A stretch of DNA of 11,447 bases from CAZFIO01 sp964519585. GTDB lineage: Bacteria > Bacillota > Clostridia > Tissierellales > Tissierellaceae. The stretch is taken from assembly GCA_964519585.1 (NCBI GenBank), contig CAZFIO010000064.1, positions 1 through 11,447 on the forward strand. Direction: 5' to 3'. Below the pieces are notes generated by a model that did not search any database, was not told where the DNA came from, and saw nothing but the letters and a program-made list of their open reading frames with translations. How positions within the stretch are numbered: position 1 is the stretch's first letter; each line of letters starts with the position of its first letter. Position numbers and translations under genes: made by a program. Positions 1-6,306 of the stretch are shown piece by piece.

Positions 1-465
1 TGACAGTCTGTTTACAAATTTGATAACTAGAGGATCCACGTCAGCTAGTTTAGACAAGGATATCATCCTTCTTTCCGCCCTTCTACAAACTGTTCTTGCT
101 ACATGGAGGTAGGCTGATTTTTTGCCTGAACCTGGCACAATAAAACCCTCCTTATTTTCCAATTTCCCCATATAGTAGTCTACTAGGTCTTCCAAGCTTT
201 TAATGTCTTCTTCCACTATGTGGTGAGCAACCTTACTTTGGTCTTCTGTGGCTAGGTTGGTGGCCACTGTAAAAAGTTTGTTTTGAATGTCAAATATTTC
301 ATCATGCATTCTTTCATCTTCCACATAGTTTTTTGCCAAACCTAAAAATGTCCCTAGTTCGTCCACCGTACCATAGCTTTCAACCCTTATGTCATCCTTA
401 GATACTCTTTTATTGTCAAATAGTGAGGTCTTTCCCTTGTCGCCTGTTTTTGTATAAATATTCAT
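1..465 (-). CDS. ATP:cob(I)alamin adenosyltransferase, PduO/MMAB type (3' end beyond the window)
   Basis: This enzyme transfers the adenosyl group of ATP to cob(I)alamin, making the adenosylcobalamin coenzyme in the cytoplasm. The 155 visible codons carry the family signatures in order: TGDKG at residues 7-11 (ATP binding), VDELG near residue 32, the RTVCRRAER motif at 124-132, and NRLS at 152-155, where the family usually reads NRLSD. The family is commonly 170-190 residues, so only a short C-terminal tail lies past the left edge. Two in-frame ATGs exist, at 471 and 465. The AGGAGG at 472-477 touches the first but sits 6 bases from the second, so 465 is preferred. The Shine-Dalgarno overlaps the stop codon of the upstream RNA methyltransferase gene, so the two are probably co-transcribed. 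No cobalamin-dependent enzyme is visible nearby, so the client enzyme is unknown. The family assignment is secure. Confidence 0.93.
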   Translation of the reverse strand, partial: MNIYTKTGDKGKTSLFDNKRVSKDDIRVESYGTVDELGTFLGLAKNYVEDERMHDEIFDIQNKLFTVATNLATEDQSKVAHHIVEEDIKSLEDLVDYYMGKLENKEGFIVPGSGKKSAYLHVARTVCRRAERRMISLSKLADVDPLVIKFVNRLS

Positions 466-476
466 ATCCATCCTCC

Positions 477-1613
477 TTATTTTTTTGGTGGCCTTGGACC
501 ATAATATTGGTAATAATCTACTTTTATTCTTCCATTATATAATTTTCTTTTTCTATCTGCTTTTGCCCCATAAAGTTTTTCAAATTCTTCCTCAGAGGTA
601 ATCAGGTATATGGACCAGGTTTTAAGACTTCCATACTTTGCCCCAAAGTCCCTATATAGCTGATGGATTTCATCTCTTTCCCCAATTCTCTCCCCATATG
701 GTGGATTTGTAATTACTACCCCATAGTCTGTAGGTATATCTACCTCTCGCATATCCTTCATAAAGAATGATATGTCATCTTCTAGCCCAAGGTTTGCAGC
801 ATTGTCCCTAGCCCTTAGTATAGACCTCTTATCAGTATCACATGCAAGTATATGGAGTTGGCTATCATTGTCTATTAAGGAGAGTGCTTCTTTTCTTGCT
901 TGGGACCAGGCTTCCTTCTTTATCCTTGACCATCCTTCTGCTGCGAATTCCCTATCTAAACCCGGTGCTATGTTTCTACCTATTAGGGCTGCTTCTATGG
1001 GAATGGTGCCAGAACCGCAGAAGGGATCCAAAAGCACTCTATCCTTATTCCAGTAGGAAAGGAGTATCATGGCTGCTGCTAGGGTTTCCTTGATGGGTGC
1101 ATCCCCAGCCCTATCCCTGTAGCCTCTTTTGTGGAGGCCTTCTCCAGATGTGTCTATGGTTAGGGATGCCATATCTTTCAAAATAGAAACCTCTACAGTA
1201 TACTTGGCACCTGTTTTCTCAAACCAGTCTCTTTTATACTTGGTTTTCAGTTTTTCTACTATAGCCTTTTCAACTATCCTCTGGCTATCTGATATACTAT
1301 AAAGCTTTGAATTGATACTTTTTCCTTCTACCACAAAGTTCCCATCTTCTTCTATCCATTCGTCCCAGGGTAGTTCCTTGGTCCTATCAAACAATTCTTC
1401 AAAACTTAGGGCCTTAAATTCTCCAAGCCTTACCAATATCCTATCAGCTGTTCTTAGCCATAAGTTAGCCCTTGGTATATCCTCCTCTGTTCCCCAAAAG
1501 ATTACCTTTCCATTTTCAACTTTTATATCCTTATATCCCAAATCTTCTAATTCTCTTTTTGCTATAGCCTCTAATCCAAATGTAGTTGTTGCAATTAGTT
1601 GAATTTTATCCAT
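477..1613 (-). CDS. ypsC: THUMP-domain class I SAM-dependent RNA methyltransferase (YpsC / RlmL-like)
   Basis: The 378-residue protein has an N-terminal ferredoxin-like/THUMP region (about 1-155, RNA binding) and a C-terminal Rossmann methyltransferase domain. Visible motifs are LHKRGYR at 160-166, the SAM-binding DPFCGSGT at 196-203, the acidic strand end ACDTD at 257-261, the catalytic NPPYGER at 303-309, and a basic RKRKLYNGRI tail at 354-363. The NPPY motif marks an exocyclic-amino (N2-guanine type) methyltransferase. By family it resembles Bacillus YpsC and the N-terminal half of E. coli RlmL, which methylates G2445 of 23S rRNA. The exact target base here is inference. The start at 1613 is preceded by AGGTGGAG. 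It is first in a two-gene minus-strand unit with the adenosyltransferase, whose likely start is 11 bases past its stop. The pairing has no obvious functional logic. Confidence 0.92.
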   Translation of the reverse strand: MDKIQLIATTTFGLEAIAKRELEDLGYKDIKVENGKVIFWGTEEDIPRANLWLRTADRILVRLGEFKALSFEELFDRTKELPWDEWIEEDGNFVVEGKSINSKLYSISDSQRIVEKAIVEKLKTKYKRDWFEKTGAKYTVEVSILKDMASLTIDTSGEGLHKRGYRDRAGDAPIKETLAAAMILLSYWNKDRVLLDPFCGSGTIPIEAALIGRNIAPGLDREFAAEGWSRIKKEAWSQARKEALSLIDNDSQLHILACDTDKRSILRARDNAANLGLEDDISFFMKDMREVDIPTDYGVVITNPPYGERIGERDEIHQLYRDFGAKYGSLKTWSIYLITSEEEFEKLYGAKADRKRKLYNGRIKVDYYQYYGPRPPKK

Positions 1614-1644
1614 TTAATCTCCACCTTGTTTTCTCTATATCTGT

Positions 1645-1673
1645 ATTATATCTTAATTATATGATATTTGTAA
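1645..1673 (-). promoter_or_regulatory. Candidate promoter for the RNA methyltransferase gene
   Basis: On the minus strand a perfect TATAAT (1645-1650) lies 17 bases from TTACAA (1668-1673), a weak -35, about 30 bases before the start codon. The region is AT-rich, so the -10 is better supported than the -35. The divergent superoxide reductase promoter must lie in the same gap, but several AT-rich boxes compete and I cannot choose one. Confidence 0.45.
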
Positions 1674-1749
1674 TAAATATGGGGATTTTTTCATATTTAG
1701 GGTATATAAAAATAGAAATAAACTTAAGAAATGAAAGGAGAATGGGATT

Positions 1750-2127
1750 TTGAAGAAAATAGGAGAATTTTATCAAAGTGGAGACTGGAAAGGTGAAAAA
1801 CATGTACCTGTAATCCATGCACCAGAATCTGTTAAGGCTGACGAATATGTTGAATTAAAGGTGCTTATAGGGGAAGAAATTGCCCATCCAAATACACTAG
1901 AACACTATATTGGGTGGATTAAGGTTTATTTTGTAGCTGAAGGAAGCAAATTCCCTGTTGAAATTGGTACTTATGATTTCTCAGCCCATGGAGAAAATCA
2001 ACTGTACACAGATGCATATGTGGTAACTAGATTTAAAACTGAAAAATCAGGAACAATTTTTGCAACAAGTTACTGCAATATCCATGGTATCTGGGAAAAT
2101 AGTGTAGAATTAAAGGTAGAGGGTTAA
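1750..2127 (+). CDS. Superoxide reductase (neelaredoxin-type, one-iron)
   Basis: This cytoplasmic enzyme reduces superoxide to hydrogen peroxide without releasing oxygen, a typical defence in anaerobes. The 125-residue protein consists only of the desulfoferrodoxin C-terminal iron domain. The iron ligands can be read directly: His18, His46, His52, Cys109 and His112, in EKHVP, HPNTLEH and CNIHG. Glu16 and Lys17 correspond to the conserved active-site Glu-Lys pair. There is no N-terminal desulforedoxin (Cys4 iron) domain, so this is the one-iron class. The start is TTG: an AAAGGAG lies at 1734-1740, and the only nearby ATGs (1731, 1742) are out of frame, the second meeting a stop after three codons. 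The gene stands alone, with strong hairpins right after the stop. Electron donors (rubredoxin) are not encoded in the window. Confidence 0.95.
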   Translation: MKKIGEFYQSGDWKGEKHVPVIHAPESVKADEYVELKVLIGEEIAHPNTLEHYIGWIKVYFVAEGSKFPVEIGTYDFSAHGENQLYTDAYVVTRFKTEKSGTIFATSYCNIHGIWENSVELKVEG

Positions 2128-2164
2128 AAACCCTCTCTTTCCACCTTGACAGGTGGATTTTTTT
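2118..2164 (+). terminator. Tandem hairpin terminator after superoxide reductase
   Basis: The first hairpin pairs AGAGGGTT (2118-2125) with AACCCTCT (2129-2136) across the stop codon. The second pairs TCCACCT (2140-2146) with AGGTGGA (2151-2157) around a TGAC loop and is followed by seven T residues (2158-2164). The second is a classic intrinsic terminator; the first may assist it. Confidence 0.9.
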
Positions 2165-2177
2165 ATATTAATATACT

Positions 2178-2232
2178 TTTAACGATAGACAAACAATTGC
2201 CAAGCAGTTGTCAAGCAATAGTCAAGCGATTG
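2178..2232 (+). repeat. Array of five 11-base iterons (left end of copy A)
   Basis: Five contiguous 11-base units with no spacers: TTTAACGATAG, ACAAACAATTG, CCAAGCAGTTG, TCAAGCAATAG and TCAAGCGATTG. The last three match, unit by unit, three units at the right end of copy B read on the other strand (…CAGTTG, …CAATAG, …CGATTG in the same order). This shows common descent rather than independent AT-rich similarity. An 11-base period puts each unit on nearly the same face of the helix, as expected for a protein-binding end. Confidence 0.8.
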
Positions 2233-2282
2233 TTAGTAAGCCAAAAGCTGAAAGCGTAAAGGTTCTAGGGTCAGGGCTTGAA

Positions 2283-2320
2283 GGTCACGGGCGACCAAAG
2301 GTGCGCCCCTACGAATGACC
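2283..2320. other. Imperfect hairpin inside copy A
   Basis: GGTCA (2283-2287) pairs with TGACC (2316-2320), and inside it GGGCGACC (2289-2296) pairs with GGTGCGCCC (2300-2308, one bulge) around an AAA loop. There is no T run, so it is not an ordinary terminator. It resembles the GC-rich palindromes of dispersed bacterial intergenic repeats. Confidence 0.6.
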
Positions 2321-2406
2321 CGGATTGATATTTTCCTGTCTAACTGATGGCTGACTAACTGTGTTCAGTCGACAGGGTCGTCGGCCCCTACAAGTAAATA
2401 TAGGCT

Positions 2407-2437
2407 TTGACGGAATTAGTAGTTTATTTTGTTAAAT
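2407..2437 (+). promoter_or_regulatory. Candidate tyrS promoter
   Basis: TTGACG (2407-2412) is a good -35. The -10 is less clear: TGTTAA at 2430-2435 has a 17-base spacer, or TTAAAT at 2432-2437 with 19. Either would start transcription close to the base of T-box stem I, as expected. Confidence 0.45.
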
Positions 2438-2611
2438 ATAGAGAGTAGGCTGGTGGTGGAAGGTCTGCAACGTAAAAATAAACGAATTACGGCTCCTGAG
2501 TCTCAATGGGAAATCATTGCGTCCACTCTGCGTTAAAGGGTTTGAGGCTGATGCGAATTAAGGTGGTACCACGGGTGTTTCTCGTCCTTTTGGATGTGAA
2601 CACCCTTTTTT
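2438..2611 (+). promoter_or_regulatory. T-box riboswitch (tRNA-Tyr sensing) of tyrS
   Basis: This transcribed leader senses uncharged tRNA-Tyr and lets transcription into tyrS continue. Stem I begins with the GAGAGTAGG region (2441-2449) and closes with GAGTCTC near 2498-2504. The specifier triplet UAC, a tyrosine codon, is at 2488-2490 in the context AATTACGG. The T-box proper, AAGGTGGTACCACGG (2560-2574), contains the TGG that pairs with the tRNA acceptor end and can form the antiterminator. The competing terminator pairs GGGTGTT (2573-2579) with AACACCC (2599-2605), followed by six T (2606-2611). Specifier and downstream gene agree, so the specificity call is firm. The fine folding of stems II and III was not worked out. 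Confidence 0.94.
2573..2611 (+). terminator. T-box regulatory terminator
   Basis: A hairpin of GGGTGTT/AACACCC, with an inner TCC-TTTT-GGA pairing, is followed by TTTTTT. It shares GGG at its base with the antiterminator, so the two structures are mutually exclusive. Confidence 0.9.
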
Positions 2612-2632
2612 AATATAAATGAGGTGAGAAAA

Positions 2633-3862
2633 ATGAAAAATGTTTTTGATACTTTAACGGAAAGAGGTTTTATTGACCATGTTACTTTTGAAGATGAGCT
2701 AAGAGAACTGTTGGGCAAGGAATCTGTAACTTTTTATATAGGTTTCGACGGAACTGCAGACAGCCTTACGCTAGGCCACTATCTTCAGATAATGGTTATG
2801 AAGCATATGCAAAATGCTGGTCATAGGCCTATCGCCCTTTTGGGTGGTGGAACTACTATGATTGGAGACCCCTCTGGTAGGACTGAAATGAGAAAGGTTA
2901 TGACAAAAGAGTTTATAGACAATAATACAAAGAGATTTGAAAAGCAGTTTAGAAGGTTCTTAGACTTTAGTGATGACAAGGCCCTTATGGTGAACAATGC
3001 CAACTGGCTGCTTGACCTAAATTTTCTTGATTTCATGAGGGAAATAGGGGTTCATTTTTCAGTCAATAGGATGTTGACCTTTGATGCCTACAAAAATAGG
3101 TTGGAGGAAGGTCTTACCTTCTTTGAATTTGGCTATATTCTAATGCAATCCTATGATTACTTGCATCTATTTAGAGAACACAATTGTAAAATCCAAATAG
3201 GTGGTAGTGACCAATGGTCAAATATTCTTGGTGGTTGCGAATTAATCCGAAAGATTGAAGGGGGAAAATCCTATGTTTTGACTATCAATCTTTTAACTAC
3301 AGCCTCAGGTGTAAAAATGGGTAAAACTGAATCAGGAACTATTTGGCTGGATGCTGAAAAAACTTCCCCCTATGACCTATATCAATATATAAGGAATACT
3401 GATGATAGGGATGTAGAGAAGTTCTTAAGTCTCTTAACCTTCCTTCCTATGGATGAGGTAAAAAGGTTAGGAACCCTTGAAGGTGCAGGGATAAATAAGG
3501 CAAAGGAAGTTTTGGCCTTTGAAGTAACAAGAGATGTCCATGGCGAAGAAGAAGCTAGGAAGGCCCAGGATGCTGCAAGAGCCCTATTTTCAGGTGCCTC
3601 AGAAGAAGGTTCTATCCCCTATAGTGAAGTTAAAAGTTCCTTATTTAAGGATGGGATGGGGATTATAGACTTACTAAACCTTGCAGGACTAATCAAATCC
3701 AACAGTGAAGGTAGAAGATTAATTCAACAGGGTGGTATAAGTATAGATGATGAAAAGGTGGATTCTATAGAAAGACTAGTTGACCTAGATGAATTTAAGG
3801 AGGATAAAATCCTAATCAGAAAGGGCAAAAAAGTATATCACCAAATAAGGCTTATAGATTAA
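2633..3862 (+). CDS. tyrS: Tyrosyl-tRNA synthetase
   Basis: This enzyme charges tRNA-Tyr with tyrosine in the cytoplasm. The 409-residue class I synthetase shows the Rossmann core with TLGH at 46-49 (the HIGH motif), GDPSGR at 78-83, GGSDQW at 190-195 (tyrosine and adenylate site), KMGKT at 228-232 (the KMSKS equivalent), and a C-terminal S4 RNA-binding domain from about 343 to 406. A reading frame is open from a GTG at 2624, but that GTG is inside the Shine-Dalgarno GAGGTGAG (2621-2628). The ATG at 2633, four bases after it, is therefore taken as the start. Expression is controlled by the T-box immediately upstream. Length and motifs are normal for the family. Confidence 0.97.
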   Translation: MKNVFDTLTERGFIDHVTFEDELRELLGKESVTFYIGFDGTADSLTLGHYLQIMVMKHMQNAGHRPIALLGGGTTMIGDPSGRTEMRKVMTKEFIDNNTKRFEKQFRRFLDFSDDKALMVNNANWLLDLNFLDFMREIGVHFSVNRMLTFDAYKNRLEEGLTFFEFGYILMQSYDYLHLFREHNCKIQIGGSDQWSNILGGCELIRKIEGGKSYVLTINLLTTASGVKMGKTESGTIWLDAEKTSPYDLYQYIRNTDDRDVEKFLSLLTFLPMDEVKRLGTLEGAGINKAKEVLAFEVTRDVHGEEEARKAQDAARALFSGASEEGSIPYSEVKSSLFKDGMGIIDLLNLAGLIKSNSEGRRLIQQGGISIDDEKVDSIERLVDLDEFKEDKILIRKGKKVYHQIRLID

Positions 3863-3877
3863 AAACCAGGAAAAATA

Positions 3878-3899
3878 AAGGTAGGGGTGACCCTACCTT
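3878..3899. terminator. Hairpin between tyrS and the CAP gene, possibly a terminator in both directions
   Basis: A perfect 9-bp stem pairs AAGGTAGGG (3878-3886) with CCCTACCTT (3891-3899) around GTGA. On the plus strand, after tyrS, it is followed only by a poor tract (TTACCTAATTTTA). Read on the minus strand it is followed by TATTTTT, a better T tract. It may end tyrS, or an antisense transcript, or both. Confidence 0.65.
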
Positions 3900-3999
3900 A
3901 CCTAATTTTATAAGACTTGGGTAATTTCCCATGCCTATCCATCTGAACCAATAACTGATGGTTTAACTTCCTTCCCTTCAGTGCTATACTCCTAATTAG
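3898..3999 (-). other. Short antisense open frame, possible small gene or gene remnant
   Basis: Thirty-three sense codons are open on the minus strand between a stop at 4000-4002 and the stop at 3898-3900. The product would end LVQMDRHGKLPKSYKIR, which has a balanced, protein-like composition. There is no good start: the only ATG (3942) leaves 14 residues, while CTG at 3981 has AGGAG seven bases upstream. The stop sits on a hairpin that makes a better terminator on this strand. I do not recognise the family. It could be chance, a small protein with an unusual start, or the 3' remnant of a lost gene. Against it, the likely CAP-gene promoter occupies the same bases. Confidence 0.25.
3962..3990 (+). 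promoter_or_regulatory. Candidate promoter for the CAP-domain gene (extended -10)
   Basis: TGCTATACT (3982-3990) is an extended -10 element. TTTAAC (3962-3967), 17 bases upstream, is a weak -35. The predicted leader of about 35 bases contains the AAGGAGG site at 4020-4026. Confidence 0.55.
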
Positions 4000-4033
4000 T
4001 TACAAAATTATTACAAATCCAAGGAGGAAGAAC

Positions 4034-4810
4034 ATGTTTAAAAATAGGAAGTTTAAAGTATTTTCAATATTAGCTGTTTTGTTGATACTATCAACAGTTG
4101 GACATGCTGCAGGTTATTACAAGAACAATACTTATAATGTAGAGCATAAATTCTATGATGAGTATACTAATAGGGATTATAACTACAATTGGCAGGTTAC
4201 TACTTATTCAAATGGATGGGGAAACTCTAGTCCATCTAAACCAGAGTCAAAACCTGTGGTTCCAGAAAAACCAAGTAAACCAGCACCACCGGTAAGACCA
4301 GAGTATCCTGGAAATCAAAATAAACCATCTCTACCAGAGAATCAGGACAGGCCATCTTTACCAAATGATGTAAATAAACCAAATCCACCTATTGTAGAGG
4401 AGAAACCAAGTGTACCAAACACAAATCTTTCACAAATAGAGTTGGAAGTTATAAGGCTGGTAAATATAGAAAGACAAAAAAATGGTTTATCTGCATTTAC
4501 TACTTCTTCTCAATTATCAAATGTAGCTAGGGTAAAATCTGAAGATATGGCAAAGAATAACTACTTTAGCCATAATTCACCTAAATATGGTAGCCCCTTT
4601 GATATGATGAAGTCCTTTGGTATCAATTACAATACTGCTGGTGAAAATATAGCTATGGGTTATATATCTGCCCAATCAGTGGTAAATGGTTGGATGAATT
4701 CTTCCGGCCATAGGGCAAATATACTAAATCCTTCTTTCAAAACCATAGGGGTTGGTGCCTATACTGATGCAAAAGGAACCATCTATTGGACGCAAATGTT
4801 CACAAACTAG
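4034..4810 (+). CDS. Secreted CAP-domain (SCP/PR1-like, YkwD-type) protein with proline-rich stalk
   Basis: The 258-residue protein has a lysine/arginine-rich start and hydrophobic core (about 8-22) ending GHAAG, a plausible signal peptidase I site near residue 25-26, so it is exported. Residues 27-66 are rich in Tyr, Asn and Asp. Residues 67-130 form a Pro/Lys/Glu-rich linker with loosely repeated KPSLPEN / RPSLPND units. The CAP domain is about 133-258, with the conserved His180 (YFSHNSP), GENIA at 203-207 and GHRANILNP at 225-233. There is no LPxTG anchor, transmembrane C-terminus or recognised cell-wall-binding repeat, so it is probably released or held by the N-terminal region. Bacterial CAP proteins of this type are common in spore formers and wall-associated settings, but their biochemical role is mostly unknown. 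A good GGAGG precedes the ATG, and the gene is monocistronic. Confidence 0.93.
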   Translation: MFKNRKFKVFSILAVLLILSTVGHAAGYYKNNTYNVEHKFYDEYTNRDYNYNWQVTTYSNGWGNSSPSKPESKPVVPEKPSKPAPPVRPEYPGNQNKPSLPENQDRPSLPNDVNKPNPPIVEEKPSVPNTNLSQIELEVIRLVNIERQKNGLSAFTTSSQLSNVARVKSEDMAKNNYFSHNSPKYGSPFDMMKSFGINYNTAGENIAMGYISAQSVVNGWMNSSGHRANILNPSFKTIGVGAYTDAKGTIYWTQMFTN

Positions 4811-4856
4811 TTAATTATTAAACTATCATAGAAAAATAAAATTTTTAGTATATAAT

Positions 4857-4890
4857 AATAGATAGGGTTTTTAAGCCCTATCTATTTTAT
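4857..4890 (+). terminator. Terminator after the CAP-domain gene
   Basis: An 11-bp stem pairs AATAGATAGGG (4857-4867) with CCCTATCTATT (4876-4886) around an 8-base loop, with T residues at 4885-4888. A TATAAT at 4851-4856 just before it could be the exporter's -10, but it has no convincing -35. In that case this hairpin would lie in the exporter's leader. Confidence 0.8.
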
Positions 4891-4916
4891 ATTTAATCAT
4901 ATATAGGGGTGAATTA

Positions 4917-6287
4917 ATGGACAGACAAGAGGAAAGGGCACAATTACTGGGTACAGCCCCAGTAGAGAACTTACTGGTTAAGTTTTCCATCCCTGCTATT
5001 ATAGGTATGTTGGTAAATGCCTTGTATAATATTGTTGATAGGATTTTTATAGGTCATGGTGTAGATGGAAGGGCTATAGGTGGTCTTTATGTAGGTATGC
5101 CTATGACTCTTATTCTTATGGCCTTTAGTATGCTAATAGGTATAGGGGGCAATACCCTATCTTCTATAAGGTTTGGCCAGGATAGAAAGGAAGATGCAGA
5201 TAGGATTGCAGGAAATGCAATATTCTTCCTGCTTTTGATTTCTTCAATTATTTCTATTTTGGGTTTAATATTTTTAGAGCCTTTACTCTTAAGGTTTGGA
5301 GCAAGTCAGTCAAATATCGGTTATGCCAAGGACTATCTTAGGATTATACTTATAGGTGCACCTATACAGTCCCTAGGATTTGGAATGAACAACTTTATAA
5401 GAGGAGAGGGTAATCCAAAAATAGCCATGGTTACCATGCTAATAGGGGCTATCTTAAATACTATTTTGGACCCTATCTTTATATTTGTCTTTAATATGGG
5501 GGTAAAGGGGGCAGCCCTAGCTACTATTATTTCTCAAGCTGTTTCTACCCTATGGGTCATGTCTTATTTCCTAGGTGGTAAAAGTATGCTTACAATTAAA
5601 AGGGAGTACTTAAAACCTAGAATGCCTATATTCCTTGAAATAATATCCATAGGCTTCTCACCTTTTAGCATGCAACTGGCAGCTAGTTTAGTAACGGTTC
5701 TTTTGAATACTAATTTACAAAGATATGGTGGTGACCTAGCAACTTCCAGTATGGGGGTTATTAATTCTGTAACCATGCTTATACTAATGCCTATCTTTGG
5801 AATCAATCAAGGTGGACAACCAATTATTGGCTTTAATTATGGTGCCAAGGCCTATGACAGAGTGGTTCAAACCTTAAAGTATGCAATTATAGGGGCTTCT
5901 ACCATAAGCATTATAGGTTTCATCTTCACCCAGTTCTTCCCAGATAAAATTATTAGCTTGTTTATATCTGATGAAGCTGACATTAAAGAGCTGATAAGCA
6001 TTGCTGTACCTGGCTTGAGAATCTACCTATCCATGCTACCAGTTATTGGTTTTCAGGTGGTAAGCTCTGCATTTTTCCAAGCTACAGGCAAGCCTAAGCA
6101 CTCTGCCTTTTTAAGTTTATCAAGGCAGGTTTTACTTCTGATTCCAGCACTTATAATCTTACCAAACTTATTCCAGTTAAAGGGTGTATGGATGGCTGGT
6201 GCCATGGCAGACTTTGTTTCATCATTGATTACTGCAATATTTTTATTTACCTTTCTTAAAAAAATAAAATCGCCTGATTATGAATAA
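4917..6287 (+). CDS. MATE-family multidrug efflux transporter (MepA-like)
   Basis: The 456-residue, very hydrophobic membrane protein has the two-fold repeated layout of MATE exporters, with about 12 predicted membrane segments. Family marks include LLGTAPVENLLVKFSIPA at the N-terminus, the VDRIFIG motif (40-46) after the first helix, RGEGNP at 162-167 and LDPIFIF at 184-190. In the second half, NQGGQPIIGFNYGA is the matching conserved loop. Such proteins export cationic drugs, dyes or metabolites, driven by a Na+ or H+ gradient. The actual substrate cannot be read from the sequence. AGGGGTGA (4905-4912) precedes the ATG. The gene is separated from the CAP gene by a terminator and converges on the Nudix gene with only six bases between the stop codons. 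No MarR-type regulator adjoins it. Confidence 0.93.
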   Translation: MDRQEERAQLLGTAPVENLLVKFSIPAIIGMLVNALYNIVDRIFIGHGVDGRAIGGLYVGMPMTLILMAFSMLIGIGGNTLSSIRFGQDRKEDADRIAGNAIFFLLLISSIISILGLIFLEPLLLRFGASQSNIGYAKDYLRIILIGAPIQSLGFGMNNFIRGEGNPKIAMVTMLIGAILNTILDPIFIFVFNMGVKGAALATIISQAVSTLWVMSYFLGGKSMLTIKREYLKPRMPIFLEIISIGFSPFSMQLAASLVTVLLNTNLQRYGGDLATSSMGVINSVTMLILMPIFGINQGGQPIIGFNYGAKAYDRVVQTLKYAIIGASTISIIGFIFTQFFPDKIISLFISDEADIKELISIAVPGLRIYLSMLPVIGFQVVSSAFFQATGKPKHSAFLSLSRQVLLLIPALIILPNLFQLKGVWMAGAMADFVSSLITAIFLFTFLKKIKSPDYE

Positions 6288-6306
6288 AAGGACCTAAAGG
6301 TCCTTT
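6287..6306. terminator. Shared convergent terminator of the MATE and Nudix genes
   Basis: A perfect 8-bp stem pairs AAAGGACC (6287-6294) with GGTCCTTT (6299-6306) around TAAA. It is followed by T-rich tracts on both strands (TTTATTGTTTT and TTTTATTC). The stem begins within the exporter stop codon and includes the last codons of the Nudix gene, a compact bidirectional arrangement. Confidence 0.8.

Larger units (their letters stand above)
2178..2392. repeat. Diverged intergenic repeat element, copy A (iteron-ended, GC-rich)
   Basis: This gene-free stretch is visibly richer in G and C than its surroundings and shares an ordered series of blocks with copy B (8673-9005). From left to right it has five 11-base repeats (2178-2232), a purine-rich linker (TTAGTAAGC then AAAGCTGAAAGCGTAAAG), a CTAGGGTC box (2265-2272), the block GGTCACGGGC (2283-2292), an imperfect hairpin (2283-2320), a second pairing CCTGTC/GACAGG (2335-2340 with 2371-2376) and the end GGCCCCTAC (2383-2391). 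The right-hand iteron array seen in copy B is missing, so copy A looks truncated or rearranged. It encodes nothing I can recognise and abuts the tyrS promoter and T-box. It is probably a relic of a dispersed, perhaps mobile, repeat family. Confidence 0.6.

Noticed and set aside
772..1602. Plus-strand frames opposite the RNA methyltransferase gene
   Set aside because: They are shadows of a gene with clear motifs, have low-complexity Ser/Leu composition, and lack ribosome binding sites.
1731..1800. Small ATG-started frame overlapping the superoxide reductase start
   Set aside because: About 21 codons, with its own ATG inside the Shine-Dalgarno region of the real gene. The product shows no family features.
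2178..2232. CRISPR array
   Set aside because: The repeats are 11 bases, contiguous and without spacers, and no cas gene is present.
2533..2718. Minus-strand frame opposite the T-box and tyrS start
   Set aside because: It covers the T-box terminator and antiterminator in antisense, has no recognisable product, and is explained by the leader structure.
3900..4033. Riboswitch (c-di-GMP or c-di-AMP type) before the CAP-domain gene
   Set aside because: The conserved cores of these aptamers are not present. The bases contain a plausible promoter, leaving a leader of only about 35 bases.
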